The notes beneath the pieces were generated by a model. The model saw nothing but the letters and a program-made list of their open reading frames with translations. It searched no databases and had not been told where the DNA came from. The position numbers and the translations under genes were made by a program. A DNA stretch of 64,000 nucleotides from CAWJNF01 sp963844235 (GTDB taxonomy: Bacteria > Actinomycetota > Thermoleophilia > Gaiellales > Gaiellaceae). Where the stretch lies: the NCBI GenBank assembly GCA_963844235.1, contig CAWJNF010000006.1, positions 62,001 to 126,000 on the forward strand, in the 5' to 3' direction. The first letter of the stretch is position 1. Each line of letters begins with the position of its first letter. Below, one piece after another: positions 33,038 through 42,197 of this stretch.

Positions 33038-34495
33038 TCAATCGTCGCGCAGGAAGCGCTCGACGAGCCCGCTCGCGTGCTCCTTGTCGGCCAGCAGGTA
33101 GGCGAGAGCGGTCATGCGGAACGAGTCCTGCAGGTAGAAGCGCTCGTAGAGCTCGCCCCGCCCCGCGAGTGTCGAGCCGACGAAGTCCCAGGCGAGGCGG
33201 AACGTGCGGATGCGCCGCTCGGCGCCGGCGCCCCTGGCCTGGAAGTACGTCTCGATGTCGGCGCGGCGCGGCCCCTCCCAGTCGGCCTTCGACGGCGTCG
33301 CCATGAAGCCACCGCCGCCGACGAGCTGGATCAGCTCGATCGCGCGCGGGATCCACTTCGGCATGAGACCGCGCAGGGCGACGAGCGAGCGCTCGTCGGG
33401 TACCCAGTCGTCCGACCCCTCGGCGCGATACGACCCCGCCTCGGCGGCGATGACGCCGGCGCGGGTCATCTCGAGCATCGACCAGAGCTCGCCGAGCTTC
33501 TCCTGTACGTGGTCGAACGAGTTGACGCCGGTCATGTCGGCGATCGTGTGGGCGAGGCCGAACGCGAACTCGAGCTTGGCCCAGGCGCGGGTCATCGCCT
33601 GGTGGACGATGTGAGCCCGCCAGTGCGAGTCTGTGATGACCTCCGAGTGGAGCGTCGGATCGCCGTCGAGGAAGACGCGGTCCCACGGGACGACGACGTC
33701 GTCGAAGATCGCGACCGCGTCCATCTCGTCGAAGCGAGTCGAGAGCGGGTAGTCCCACGCGTCGCGCTGACTCGAGAAGGAGTCGCGACACAGGAAGCGC
33801 AGGCCGGGCGTCGCCATCGGGATCGCGAAGCAGATCGCGTAGCGGGCGTCCTGGAGCCGCAGGTCGGAGCCCGGGTAGACCGTGAGCTCGTCGGCGAACG
33901 GCGCCAGCGTCGCGAGCATCCGTGCGCCGCGCACGACGATCCCCTCCGCCGTCTCGCCGACCTTGTGCAGCGCGACCTCGCCGCCCGCCTGCTCCGCCTC
34001 CGGTACCGAGCGATCGACCTGCGGATTCACGAGCGTGTGCGTCGTGCAACGATCCTCGTCGCGCATCCGGCGCTGGAAGGCCACGATGTTCTCGGCCCCG
34101 CGCTCGTTGCCGTAGCGGGCCCAGACGTCGGCGCGCGCCGCGAAACAGGCGAACGTGTAGTTGAGGTAGTCGGGGGTGCGGCCCATCATCCCTGCCGTCT
34201 CCTCGGCGATCCGCTTCGAGGCCTGGCGCCGCCGCTCCAGATCCTCGCGTGCGGTCGGCTGGACGTGCGTGACGTTCACCGGTTGCCCCGTGTCGGGGGA
34301 GGGCATCAGGAAGACCTCCGGCTCCTCGTGCTGAAGGTCGAATACTCGTGCGAGCGCGCGAGCTGCCCCGGCGAGCTTCGGATGGGCCGTCGGATCGTCG
34401 ATCTGCTCGCCCTCGAGCCACAGCTCGCGACCACCGCCGCGAAGGCCGTCGAGGAACTGCTCGCCGGTGCGCGCCCCGGTCGAGGTCTGCGCCAT
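33038..34495 (-). CDS. HpaB-type FADH2-dependent aromatic monooxygenase (second copy)
   Basis: A 485-residue paralog of the protein at 25647, with the same blocks (ELWLEGEQIDDPTAHPKL, GMMGRTPDYLNYTFACFAAR, TTHTLVNPQVDRS, STRFDEMDAVAIFDDVVVPW, LVGGGGFMATPS). Differences such as CTTHTLVNP against LSTTHTIINP suggest divergence in substrate. No flavin reductase lies next to it, so it may share the one at 23322. It is divergent from the SDR at 34513 with only 17 bp between start codons. Confidence 0.93.
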   Translation of the reverse strand: MAQTSTGARTGEQFLDGLRGGGRELWLEGEQIDDPTAHPKLAGAARALARVFDLQHEEPEVFLMPSPDTGQPVNVTHVQPTAREDLERRRQASKRIAEETAGMMGRTPDYLNYTFACFAARADVWARYGNERGAENIVAFQRRMRDEDRCTTHTLVNPQVDRSVPEAEQAGGEVALHKVGETAEGIVVRGARMLATLAPFADELTVYPGSDLRLQDARYAICFAIPMATPGLRFLCRDSFSSQRDAWDYPLSTRFDEMDAVAIFDDVVVPWDRVFLDGDPTLHSEVITDSHWRAHIVHQAMTRAWAKLEFAFGLAHTIADMTGVNSFDHVQEKLGELWSMLEMTRAGVIAAEAGSYRAEGSDDWVPDERSLVALRGLMPKWIPRAIELIQLVGGGGFMATPSKADWEGPRRADIETYFQARGAGAERRIRTFRLAWDFVGSTLAGRGELYERFYLQDSFRMTALAYLLADKEHASGLVERFLRDD

Positions 34496-34512
34496 GCGGT
34501 ATTCCTATCCGA

Positions 34513-35304
34513 ATGCGACTCGAGGGTCTGGTCGCCCTCGTCACCGGGGGCGGGAGCGGCATCGGTGCGGCGACCGCGCGCCGGTTCGTGGCGGAGGGAG
34601 CGGCCGTCGTCGTCACGGGCAGGCGACCGGAGCCGCTCGAGCAGCTCGCCCGGGAGATCGGTGCGCTCGCTGTGCCGGGCGACGCGACCAGCGCCGAGGA
34701 CGTCCGCCGCGCCGTCTCGGCAGCGGTCGAGCGCTACGGCGGGCTCGACATCCTCGTCGCGAACGCGGGTGGCGCCGGCACACCGGCGGCCGGCGAGACG
34801 GACGACGAGGCCTGGCGCGGCGCGATCGAGTCCAACCTGACGAGCGCGTTCCTCGCGGCCCGCGAGGCGCTCCCGACGATACTCGCCCGAGGCGGCGGCT
34901 CGATCGTGGTCGTCGCGTCCGAGGCCGCGCTCGTGGCGCCTCCCGATCTTGCCGGCTACACGGCCGCCAAGACGGCGCTGCTCGGGCTCACGCGCTCCCT
35001 CGCGGTCGACTACGGCCCTCGCGGTATTCGTGCGAACGCCGTGTGTCCCGGCTGGGTGCGCACCGGGATGGCAGACGGACAGATGGACATCCTCGCCGCC
35101 GCTCGCGGCCTCACGCGCGACGAGGCCTACGAGGTCGCCTGCGCGCCTCTCCCGCTCGGCCGTCCCGCCGAGCCGGAGGAGATTGCCGCCGTCTGCCTCT
35201 TCCTGGCCTCTGGCGAGGCGTCGTTCCTCACGGGCGCGGTGCTTCCCGTCGACGGCGGCGCGACGGCCGTCGACGTCGGCACGCTGGCGTTCCGACCCGA
35301 CTGA
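34513..35304 (+). CDS. SDR-family oxidoreductase
   Basis: A 263-residue classical SDR. It has VTGGGSGIGAATARRF, a NAG motif in LVANAGGAG, Ser in VVVASEAAL, Tyr/Lys in YTAAKTALLG, and GEASFLTGAVLPVDGG. The ATG at 34513 was chosen as the family N-terminus; the longer open frame upstream runs through the opposite-strand HpaB gene. Its likely role is dehydrogenation of an alcohol or diol in the catabolic pathway with the second HpaB. Confidence 0.92.
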   Translation: MRLEGLVALVTGGGSGIGAATARRFVAEGAAVVVTGRRPEPLEQLAREIGALAVPGDATSAEDVRRAVSAAVERYGGLDILVANAGGAGTPAAGETDDEAWRGAIESNLTSAFLAAREALPTILARGGGSIVVVASEAALVAPPDLAGYTAAKTALLGLTRSLAVDYGPRGIRANAVCPGWVRTGMADGQMDILAAARGLTRDEAYEVACAPLPLGRPAEPEEIAAVCLFLASGEASFLTGAVLPVDGGATAVDVGTLAFRPD

Positions 35305-35305
35305 G

Positions 35306-35347
35306 GCGAATGCTGCGCATTCGCTGAAGGGAATGCATTGCATTCCC
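35306..35347. terminator. Two adjacent perfect hairpins between convergent genes
   Basis: GCGAATGC-TGC-GCATTCGC at 35306-35324 is followed by GGGAATGCA-T-TGCATTCCC at 35329-35347. A related degenerate unit (GCGAACGCATTGAATTCCCC) follows at 35351-35370. The first stem begins 2 bp after the SDR stop, and the group ends just before the stop of the M23 peptidase gene, so they probably terminate both transcripts. Confidence 0.7.
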
Positions 35348-35372
35348 CGGGCGAACGCATTGAATTCCCCAG

Positions 35373-36875
35373 CTACGTGGCGAAGCCCGGCTGAGCCGGG
35401 AAGAGGACGGGGCGGGCTGTCGGAAGCGTGAAGCCGGCTGCCGCTCCGAGGAAGAGCGGCGCCTCGTAGGCCTGCTCGACGGCTCCCGGGTCGAGGCCGC
35501 TCGCGCTCGCGATGTCCTGGCCTCCGAGGATCACGGCGCTGGGCGGCGGAACGGCGAGAGGTGCCGCCGCTCCGACCGGGCTCGAGTCGCGCCGCGCGTT
35601 CCAGGCGACGAGGTATTCGTACGGGTTGACGACGCCGTCGTAGCCGAGGCCGAGCAGCGCCGTGGGGTGGATCTCGAAGTGGAGGTGGTACGGCGTGCCC
35701 ACTGCATCGCCGGTGGCGCCGACGAAGCCGAGCACGTCCCCCGCCTCGACCCGTGCCCCGTTGACCGCGAGCGGCGAGTAGGCGGAGAGGTGCGCGTAGT
35801 AGTACTCGTTGCCCTGGCCGTCACGCAGCCAGAGGCGGTGACCGCCGACGTCGTTCCAGCCGACCAGGAAAAGCGTGCCGTCGCTCACCGCGAGAACGGG
35901 TGCGCCCAGCGCTGCGAAGATGTCGTTACCGTGATGCCAGCCGGTCGTGGCTCTCGGCGCGCCGAAGTCGTCCGAGTACGAGGCCGGGCCCCAGACCGGG
36001 AAGACGTAGCCCTGACCTGTGATCTGTGGCTGCACGCCCGGCGGCGGGTCGCGGACGATGGCAGGCACCTCGGTAGGGCTCGCGCCGGGCGGCTCCGGGT
36101 CCGGCTCTCTCGGGATCGACGGCCCGGACGGCTCGGACGGCCCGGACGGCTCGGGCGTCGCGCCGGGCTCCTGCTGCTGGTCCGGGTTGTCAGGCGGCGT
36201 GGTCGGCTCGGGCGGAGGCGGCGGAGCGGGCATCTGGGCGGCCGCCTCCGCGTACCCGACGAGGATCTCGCTTCCGGCGGGCAGGCCTCCGTGGTCGGCG
36301 GTGAGGATCACGTGCATGCCGGTGACGAAGCCGCGGATCCCGTGCCCATCGGCGTCGTCCTGCACCACGGCCTGCTCGAGGAGCACGGCGTAGCCCCAGT
36401 CCCCGAGGTCGATGCGGGCGTTGGCGAAGGCATCGACCGGCTGGCCGTTGACGACGAGGCCCTCGATTCGGGAGCTCCCGAAGCCGCCGTCAGTGCCTTC
36501 CTGGGTCGCCGAGGACTCGACGTTCACCTCGACGAGGCCGGCCGTGATCTCGCCCCCGAAGAGTGCGAGCTGGCGCACGCTCGCCGTCCCGGTGGCGCGA
36601 GGCGTGGAGCCGGGCCCCGTGCGCGTACCCGTGTGCGTCGAGGAGGCGGTCACGGCGGAGCCGTCGCCGGGCCACGCAACCCCGGCCTGTGACGCGCTCG
36701 CATTCGGCGGAGAGGAGGCCACCGCGACGGAGACGCCGTCTTGCCCGGGCACGCGAACGATGAGGGCGATCGCGGTCGAGGACGCCCGCGGCGCCGTTGC
36801 CGAAGAGGCTGGTAGAGCGCTCGCGAGGGCGGCCAAGAGCGCCGCCGCGAGCGCGGCGAGGTGCCATCTGGTCAC
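35373..36875 (-). CDS. Secreted M23 (LytM-type) metallopeptidase
   Basis: A 500-residue exported protein. A signal peptide (HLAALAAALLAALASALPASS) is followed by a Ser/Thr-rich beta region of about 200 residues and a Pro/Glu/Ser linker (about 225-295). The M23 domain has zinc motifs HHGNDIFAALGAPV (HxxxD) and HLHFEIHP (HxH). It would cut peptidoglycan cross-bridges or act as a regulator of wall hydrolases. GTG 36875 was chosen as the start of the signal peptide; the longer frame is antisense to acetyl-CoA synthetase. No clear RBS precedes it. Confidence 0.87.
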   Translation of the reverse strand: MTRWHLAALAAALLAALASALPASSATAPRASSTAIALIVRVPGQDGVSVAVASSPPNASASQAGVAWPGDGSAVTASSTHTGTRTGPGSTPRATGTASVRQLALFGGEITAGLVEVNVESSATQEGTDGGFGSSRIEGLVVNGQPVDAFANARIDLGDWGYAVLLEQAVVQDDADGHGIRGFVTGMHVILTADHGGLPAGSEILVGYAEAAAQMPAPPPPPEPTTPPDNPDQQQEPGATPEPSGPSEPSGPSIPREPDPEPPGASPTEVPAIVRDPPPGVQPQITGQGYVFPVWGPASYSDDFGAPRATTGWHHGNDIFAALGAPVLAVSDGTLFLVGWNDVGGHRLWLRDGQGNEYYYAHLSAYSPLAVNGARVEAGDVLGFVGATGDAVGTPYHLHFEIHPTALLGLGYDGVVNPYEYLVAWNARRDSSPVGAAAPLAVPPPSAVILGGQDIASASGLDPGAVEQAYEAPLFLGAAAGFTLPTARPVLFPAQPGFAT

Positions 36876-36971
36876 CTGAGGAGGGTAGCGAGAACGCCGG
36901 CGCGTCGCGAGCGGGCTGCACTGCTGTGGTATCCATTCCGGCAGCCAGACCAACCCGGAGGGAGACACCCG

Positions 36972-38954
36972 ATGGCCCAGACGGATTCGGAGACCCTGTC
37001 CCTGATCGAGGGGCTCCTGAAGGAGCAGCGCACGTTTCCTCCGACGGAGGAGTTCCGGCGCTCGGCGATCATCCAGGACGACGCCGTCTACCGGGAGGCC
37101 GAGGAGGACTTCGAGGGCTTCTGGGCACGTCTCGCAGACGAGTTCATCGAGTGGTACCGCAAGCCGGAGAAGCGCCTCGAGTGGACTCCGCCGCACTGCA
37201 CCTGGTTCGAGGACGGCGAGCTGAACGTCGCGTACAACTGCCTCGACAAACACGTGGCGGCGGGCCGGGGAGACCATGTGGCCTACCACGCCGTCGGCGA
37301 GCCGGCCGGAGACACCCGCGATCTCACCTACGCCGACCTGCTGGCCGAGGTGTGCCGGCTCGCGAACGGGTTGCGGAAGCTCGGAATCCGCAAGGGGGAT
37401 CGCGTCGGCCTCTACATGGGGATGGTGCCCGAGCTTCCGATCGCGATGCTCGCGTGCGCGCGCATCGGCGCGCCCCACATGGTCGTCTTCGGCGGCTTCT
37501 CGTCGGACTCGCTCGCCGAGCGGCTTCGCGACTCCGGAGCGAGGCTCCTGATCACGCAGGACGAGGGCTGGCGCAAGGGCGGAAAGGTGCCGCTGAAGGT
37601 GAACGCGGACGTTGCCGGCGAGTCCGCACCGGCCGTCGAACGACTCGTCGTTCTCCGCCGCACCGGCGATCCCGTGCCCTGGAACGAGAGTCGCGACGTC
37701 TGGTGGCACGACCTCGTAGAAGGCGAGCCGGAGACGTGCGAGCCGGAGCGCATGAACGCGGAGGACACGCTCTTCCTCCTGCACACGTCTGGCTCGACGG
37801 CGAAGCCGAAGGGTGCGCTGCACACGTCAGCCGGCTACCTCCTGCACGCCTCCGTGACACACAAGTGGATCTTCGACATCCACGACGACACGATCTGGTG
37901 GTGCGCCGCGGACGTGGGCTGGGTGACCGGCCACTCGTACATCGTGTACGGGCCGCTGAACAACGGATGCACGTCGGTCCTCTACGAGGGCGATCCCTCC
38001 CACCCCGACTGGGACCGCCACTGGGAGATCGTCGAGCGTTACGGCGTCAACTCGTACTACACCGCCCCGACGCTCATCCGCTCGTTCGTGAAGGTCGGCG
38101 ACGAGTATCCGCGGCGCCATGATCTCTCTTCCCTGCGCGTGCTCGGCACGGTCGGGGAGCCGATCAACCCGGAGGCGTGGGTTTGGTACTGGAAGGTGAT
38201 CGGCGGCGAGCGCTGCCCGATCGTCGACACGTGGTGGCAGACGGAGAACGGCGGCATCCTGATCTCACCGCTGCCGGGCGTCGTGACCACGAAGCCCGGG
38301 TCGGCGACGATCCCCTTCCCCGGCATTGCTCCCGAGATCGTGGACGAGCAGGGCAACCCGGTAGAGCGTGGTACCGGCGGCTTCCTCGTGATCAAGCGTC
38401 CGTGGCCCGGGATGTTCCGGACGCTGTTCGGCGACGACGAGCGCTACGTCTCCACGTACTTCTCGAAGTACGGCCCGGACATCTACGTGACCGGCGACGG
38501 CGCGAAGCAGGACGAGGACGGCTACTACTGGCTGATGGGTCGGATCGACGACGTCATCAACGTCGCCGGCCACCGACTCTCGACGACCGAGATCGAGTCC
38601 ACGCTCGTCGGTCACCCGGCGGTGGCAGAGGCAGCCGCAACCGGCGCCTTCGACCCGGACAAGGGCCAGCGCATCGTCTGCTTCGTGCTGCTGAAAGCAG
38701 GATTCGAGCCGAGCGACGAGCTCTCGGTCGAGCTGCGCGAGTGGGTGGCGGAGCGAATCGGCAAGATCGCGCGGCCGGCGGCCGTCCTGTTCGGCGACGA
38801 TCTGCCGAAGACGCGCTCGGGGAAGATCATGCGCCGGCTGCTGAAGAACATCGCCGAAGGTGACGAGCTCGGCGATACCACGACCCTCCGGGATCCGGCG
38901 ATCGTCGATGACCTGAAGCACAAGGCCGACCGGGCGCTCGGCCGTACGACCTAG
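36972..38954 (+). CDS. acsA: Acetyl-CoA synthetase (AMP-forming)
   Basis: A 660-residue ANL-superfamily ligase. It has the typical N-terminal region FWARLADEFIEWYRKPEKRLEW, the phosphate-binding loop LLHTSGSTAKPKGAL, VDTWWQTENGG, YWLMGRIDDVINVAGHRLST, and the acetylatable Lys in LPKTRSGKIMRRLL. It activates acetate, or propionate, to acyl-CoA. The phosphate loop has Ala in place of the usual Gly (TSGSTGKPKG). ATG 36972 was chosen because the family N-terminus starts there. The downstream gene begins 7 bp after the stop. Confidence 0.95.
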   Translation: MAQTDSETLSLIEGLLKEQRTFPPTEEFRRSAIIQDDAVYREAEEDFEGFWARLADEFIEWYRKPEKRLEWTPPHCTWFEDGELNVAYNCLDKHVAAGRGDHVAYHAVGEPAGDTRDLTYADLLAEVCRLANGLRKLGIRKGDRVGLYMGMVPELPIAMLACARIGAPHMVVFGGFSSDSLAERLRDSGARLLITQDEGWRKGGKVPLKVNADVAGESAPAVERLVVLRRTGDPVPWNESRDVWWHDLVEGEPETCEPERMNAEDTLFLLHTSGSTAKPKGALHTSAGYLLHASVTHKWIFDIHDDTIWWCAADVGWVTGHSYIVYGPLNNGCTSVLYEGDPSHPDWDRHWEIVERYGVNSYYTAPTLIRSFVKVGDEYPRRHDLSSLRVLGTVGEPINPEAWVWYWKVIGGERCPIVDTWWQTENGGILISPLPGVVTTKPGSATIPFPGIAPEIVDEQGNPVERGTGGFLVIKRPWPGMFRTLFGDDERYVSTYFSKYGPDIYVTGDGAKQDEDGYYWLMGRIDDVINVAGHRLSTTEIESTLVGHPAVAEAAATGAFDPDKGQRIVCFVLLKAGFEPSDELSVELREWVAERIGKIARPAAVLFGDDLPKTRSGKIMRRLLKNIAEGDELGDTTTLRDPAIVDDLKHKADRALGRTT

Positions 38955-38961
38955 CGGCTCC

Positions 38962-40035
38962 GTGCGCGTCCCGAGGGCGTGGACGGGATGGCTGCTCGGA
39001 GCGTGCGTGCTCGGAGTGGCAGGCGTAGCGGCGGCCGATGCCCTGCGGGCCGGCAGCCCTCCCGCCTCCGTTCCGTCCACCCCTACGAGCGCGCGCGGAG
39101 AGGCTCTGAGCGGGCCGCTCGTGCCTCAACCCGGCCTTCTCGCCGGCTCGCTCACCATTGTCGCGGCCGAGACCTGCGGGCTCGCGAGGCTCGATCTGGC
39201 AAGCGTCGTCCTCCACGAGATCGGCGCGACGAGCTGCGATCTCTGGGCCGCGCCTGACGGCGAGCTGGCGCTCGTCTCGGTCGCGCGCCGCGGAAGCCGC
39301 TACGAGCTCTGGCTCGCGGAGCTCGGAGACGCGCCGCGGCTGATCCGGCCGCTCGGGCCCGCACGCGGTGAGCCGAGCTGGGCGAGCGACGCAACGCGTG
39401 TCGCGTGGTGCACGCCGGACGGGACTACTCGCGTGCTCGCTCTGGCCTCGGGCCGCGAGCAAGCCGTGGTGGGTTGCATGCCGCGTTTCGCCGCCGACGA
39501 GAGCGTGCTGACGCGACGCGATCGCTCGATCGGCCCGGGCGTCCTTCGGGACGGCCGGCTGGTGCTCGACGAGGAAGATCTCGCGCGCGGCTTCGCGACC
39601 GCGATCGGCCGTATCGACGTGCTCGGCCTGGCTCAGGACGACGACGGCTTGCTCGCGGTCGCCGTCGCAAGGCTGGGCCGAAGCTCCGCGGAGGCCGTCG
39701 TCGAGCTCTGGCGCGACGGGGGCCTCGTCGCGTCGCACGCGCTGCCGCTGCGGGTCGTGCCGGGGATCGGGGCCTTCGGCGAGCTGCTTCGCTTCAGTCC
39801 AACGGGGGACGAGCTCGCGGTCGGCTTCTCGCGGCCGGCCTTCGGTCTCATGGTGCTCGATCTGCGCTCGGGGCGCGTCGTGCGGGACATGACTCCGACC
39901 CGGGGCTTCGCCTGGTCGCCGGACGGCCGCTGGCTTGCCGCGGCCACGCGGGACGAGATCCTGATCATGGGCGCGGTCAGGGAAGAGGCGACCTACGTCC
40001 TCCCCTTGGCGGCGAGCGCGCTGGCCTGGAGCTGA
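38962..40035 (+). CDS. Membrane-anchored or secreted beta-propeller protein
   Basis: A 357-residue protein with one N-terminal hydrophobic segment (WLLGACVLGVAGVAAADAL) acting as signal or anchor. The rest is a series of short blades such as LWAAPDGELALVSVARRGSR, PSWASDATRVAWCTPDG, LLRFSPTGDELAVGFSRP and FAWSPDGRWLAAATRDE, like TolB/WD40-type propellers. No catalytic motif is visible. The start is GTG 38962. Its last base overlaps the ATG of the GMC gene, so it may be an accessory or binding protein for that dehydrogenase. Confidence 0.75.
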   Translation: MRVPRAWTGWLLGACVLGVAGVAAADALRAGSPPASVPSTPTSARGEALSGPLVPQPGLLAGSLTIVAAETCGLARLDLASVVLHEIGATSCDLWAAPDGELALVSVARRGSRYELWLAELGDAPRLIRPLGPARGEPSWASDATRVAWCTPDGTTRVLALASGREQAVVGCMPRFAADESVLTRRDRSIGPGVLRDGRLVLDEEDLARGFATAIGRIDVLGLAQDDDGLLAVAVARLGRSSAEAVVELWRDGGLVASHALPLRVVPGIGAFGELLRFSPTGDELAVGFSRPAFGLMVLDLRSGRVVRDMTPTRGFAWSPDGRWLAAATRDEILIMGAVREEATYVLPLAASALAWS

Positions 40036-41663
40036 TGCGCGGCGGCAACCAGCGCGGGGACCGGGGCCCGGCCGACGTGCTCGTCGTCGGAGCCGGAGCC
40101 GCGGGGGCCGTCGTCGCCACCCATCTCGCCCGCGCGGGCTTCGACGTCGTCTGCCTCGAGCAGGGCCGCTGGCACACGGCGGACGAGTTCCCCGGCGAGA
40201 GCTCGCCCTGGGAGCTCATGCTCGCCGGGCCCTGGCATCCGGACCCGAACGTGAGGCGGCTCCCGCAGGACTACCCCTGCCAGGTGACGGGCGCCGAGAT
40301 CCGCCCGCTCATGTTCAACGCCGTGGGCGGCAGCACGATCCACTACACCGCGATCTGGAACCGGCTGCTGCCGTCCGACTTCCGGATTCGCTCCGTCGCC
40401 GGCGTGGCCGACAACTGGCCGTTCCGCTACGAGGACCTGCTGCCGTACTACGAGCGCATCGACCTCGAGATGGGCGTGGCCGGTCTGGGGGGCGATCCCG
40501 CCTATCCGCCGGGTGCGCCGCCGCCGATGCCGTCGCATCCGATCGGAACGGCCGGCCGCAAGGCCGCGGAGGGGATGAACCGGCTCGGCTGGCACTGGTG
40601 GCCGGGCACGAACGCGATCGCGAGCAGGCCGTACGGCCGCCTGGCGCCGTGCGCTCGGCGCGGAACCTGCCAGAGCGGCTGTCCGCAAGGGGCGAAGGCC
40701 TCGACGGACATCACCCATTGGCCGGACGCCCTGCGCCACGGCGCTCGCCTGGAGACGGGCGCCCGCGTCCGCGAGCTCGTGCTCGACGCGCGTGGGCGGG
40801 CACGTGGAGCCGTCTACCGCGACGAGGGCGGGGCAGAGCGGCTGCAGGAGGCCTCCGTCGTCGTGCTGGCCGCCAACGGGGTCGGCACACCGCGTCTGCT
40901 GCTGCTCTCGAGCTCGCCGCGCTTTCCGGACGGGCTGGCCAACGCCTCCGGCCTCGTCGGCAAGCGGCTCATGCTGCACCCGGCCGCAGCCGTTCTCGGC
41001 GTGTACGAGGACGACCTCGAGAGTTGGCTCGGCCCTGCCGGCCAGCCGGTCGGCTCACTCCAGTTCTACGAGAGCGACGTCTCCCGCGGGTTTCCGCGCG
41101 GCGCCAAGTGGGACGTCATCCCGGGCTTCGGGCCGCAGCTCCTGCACGCGCGCCTGCCGCTCGACCAGACGTGGGGCCCGCTGATCCACGAGAGCACCAG
41201 GCGGCTCGTCGGCCACGCCTTCGACTGGTTCGTCACCGTCGAGGACCTGCCGCAGGAGACGAACTGCGTCACGCTCGATCCCGAGCTGACCGACAGCGAC
41301 GGGATCCCTGCCCCCCGCATCGCCTACCGGATCGCGCCGGGCGCGCAGGCGGCGCTCGAGTTCAACATCGCGAGGGCGATCGAGGCCCACGAAGCGGCAG
41401 GGGCGGTCGAGACGAGCGTTGCGCGGATCCACGCCGACTGCGGCTGGCACCTGCTCGGTACGACTCGCATCGGTGCGGCGCCAGAAACGTCGGTGTGCGA
41501 CCCGTACGGGCGGACGCACGACGTGCCGAACCTGTTCGTCGCCGACGGCAGCGTGTTCGTCACCGCCGGGGCCGTGAATCCCACCGCCACGATCTGCGCC
41601 TTCGCGCTGCGCTGCGCCGAGCACATCGTCGAGGCCGCCCGCCTGCAGGAGACCCCGGCGTGA
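40035..41663 (+). CDS. GMC-family FAD dehydrogenase, large subunit
   Basis: A 542-residue GMC oxidoreductase of the gluconate/sorbitol-dehydrogenase type. The FAD motif is VLVVGAGAAGAVVATHLARA, with NAVGGSTIHYTA. A Cys-rich insert reads CARRGTCQSGCPQGAK. The catalytic region is DCGWHLLGTTRIG with a later Asn in AGAVNPTATICA. It oxidises an alcohol and passes electrons to a quinone or cytochrome. ATG 40035 overlaps the propeller gene's stop, and the stop overlaps the small-subunit GTG. A fused version of this two-gene system is at 55436. Confidence 0.9.
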   Translation: MRGGNQRGDRGPADVLVVGAGAAGAVVATHLARAGFDVVCLEQGRWHTADEFPGESSPWELMLAGPWHPDPNVRRLPQDYPCQVTGAEIRPLMFNAVGGSTIHYTAIWNRLLPSDFRIRSVAGVADNWPFRYEDLLPYYERIDLEMGVAGLGGDPAYPPGAPPPMPSHPIGTAGRKAAEGMNRLGWHWWPGTNAIASRPYGRLAPCARRGTCQSGCPQGAKASTDITHWPDALRHGARLETGARVRELVLDARGRARGAVYRDEGGAERLQEASVVVLAANGVGTPRLLLLSSSPRFPDGLANASGLVGKRLMLHPAAAVLGVYEDDLESWLGPAGQPVGSLQFYESDVSRGFPRGAKWDVIPGFGPQLLHARLPLDQTWGPLIHESTRRLVGHAFDWFVTVEDLPQETNCVTLDPELTDSDGIPAPRIAYRIAPGAQAALEFNIARAIEAHEAAGAVETSVARIHADCGWHLLGTTRIGAAPETSVCDPYGRTHDVPNLFVADGSVFVTAGAVNPTATICAFALRCAEHIVEAARLQETPA

Positions 41664-42073
41664 GCCCGGAGGAGCGGGCGACGTTCGCCGCCCTCGCCGA
41701 TGTGCTCGTTCCGGAGGCCGGCGGCATGCCGGCAGCGTCGGCGGTCGGCGTGCACGAGCGCCGCCTCGATGCCGTCCTCGCGGCACGCCCCGATCTCGCC
41801 GAGCCGTTGCGATCGCTCCTGGCCGACGCGGCCGGGCAGGAGGCCGAGGCGGAGATCGCGCGTCTGCGAGCCGACGACACCGAGCGGTTCCGCCTTCTGC
41901 TCTCGCTCGTCACGGCCGCCTACTACTCGAGCCCGAAGGTGCGCCGCCTGATCGGATACCCGGGCCAGCGCGCTCACGAGGTCTTCCCCGACCAGGCCGA
42001 GCACGACCTCCGCGACGGCATCCTCGACCCGGTGGTCGCCCGCGGGCCGATCTGGCACCGGCCACCCGAGTAG
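41660..42073 (+). CDS. Gluconate 2-dehydrogenase subunit 3 family protein
   Basis: A 137-residue small subunit of GMC dehydrogenases. It opens with EERATFAALADVLVPEAGGM and has FRLLLSLVTAAYYSSPKVRRLIGYPGQ. GTG 41660 overlaps the large-subunit stop (GTGA). No Tat signal is visible, although small subunits of this family are often exported through Tat. It stabilises the large subunit or links it to the membrane. Confidence 0.88.
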   Translation: MSPEERATFAALADVLVPEAGGMPAASAVGVHERRLDAVLAARPDLAEPLRSLLADAAGQEAEAEIARLRADDTERFRLLLSLVTAAYYSSPKVRRLIGYPGQRAHEVFPDQAEHDLRDGILDPVVARGPIWHRPPE

Positions 42074-42197
42074 CGGCCGCCTCGTGCCGTCGGCCGCGAT
42101 CGCGGGCCGCTTCGTCCGTCAGGTGACGCTTCCGCCTGGCAGGATCTCGTCGACGACGCGCGGAGGTTAGCGTGCCGGGCTCTCGCGCAGCCTGTGC

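Noticed and set aside
33077..34840. A 587-residue plus-strand frame opposite the second HpaB gene
   Set aside because: Shadow frame: the HpaB family motifs are on the minus strand and the plus-strand product is unlike any protein.
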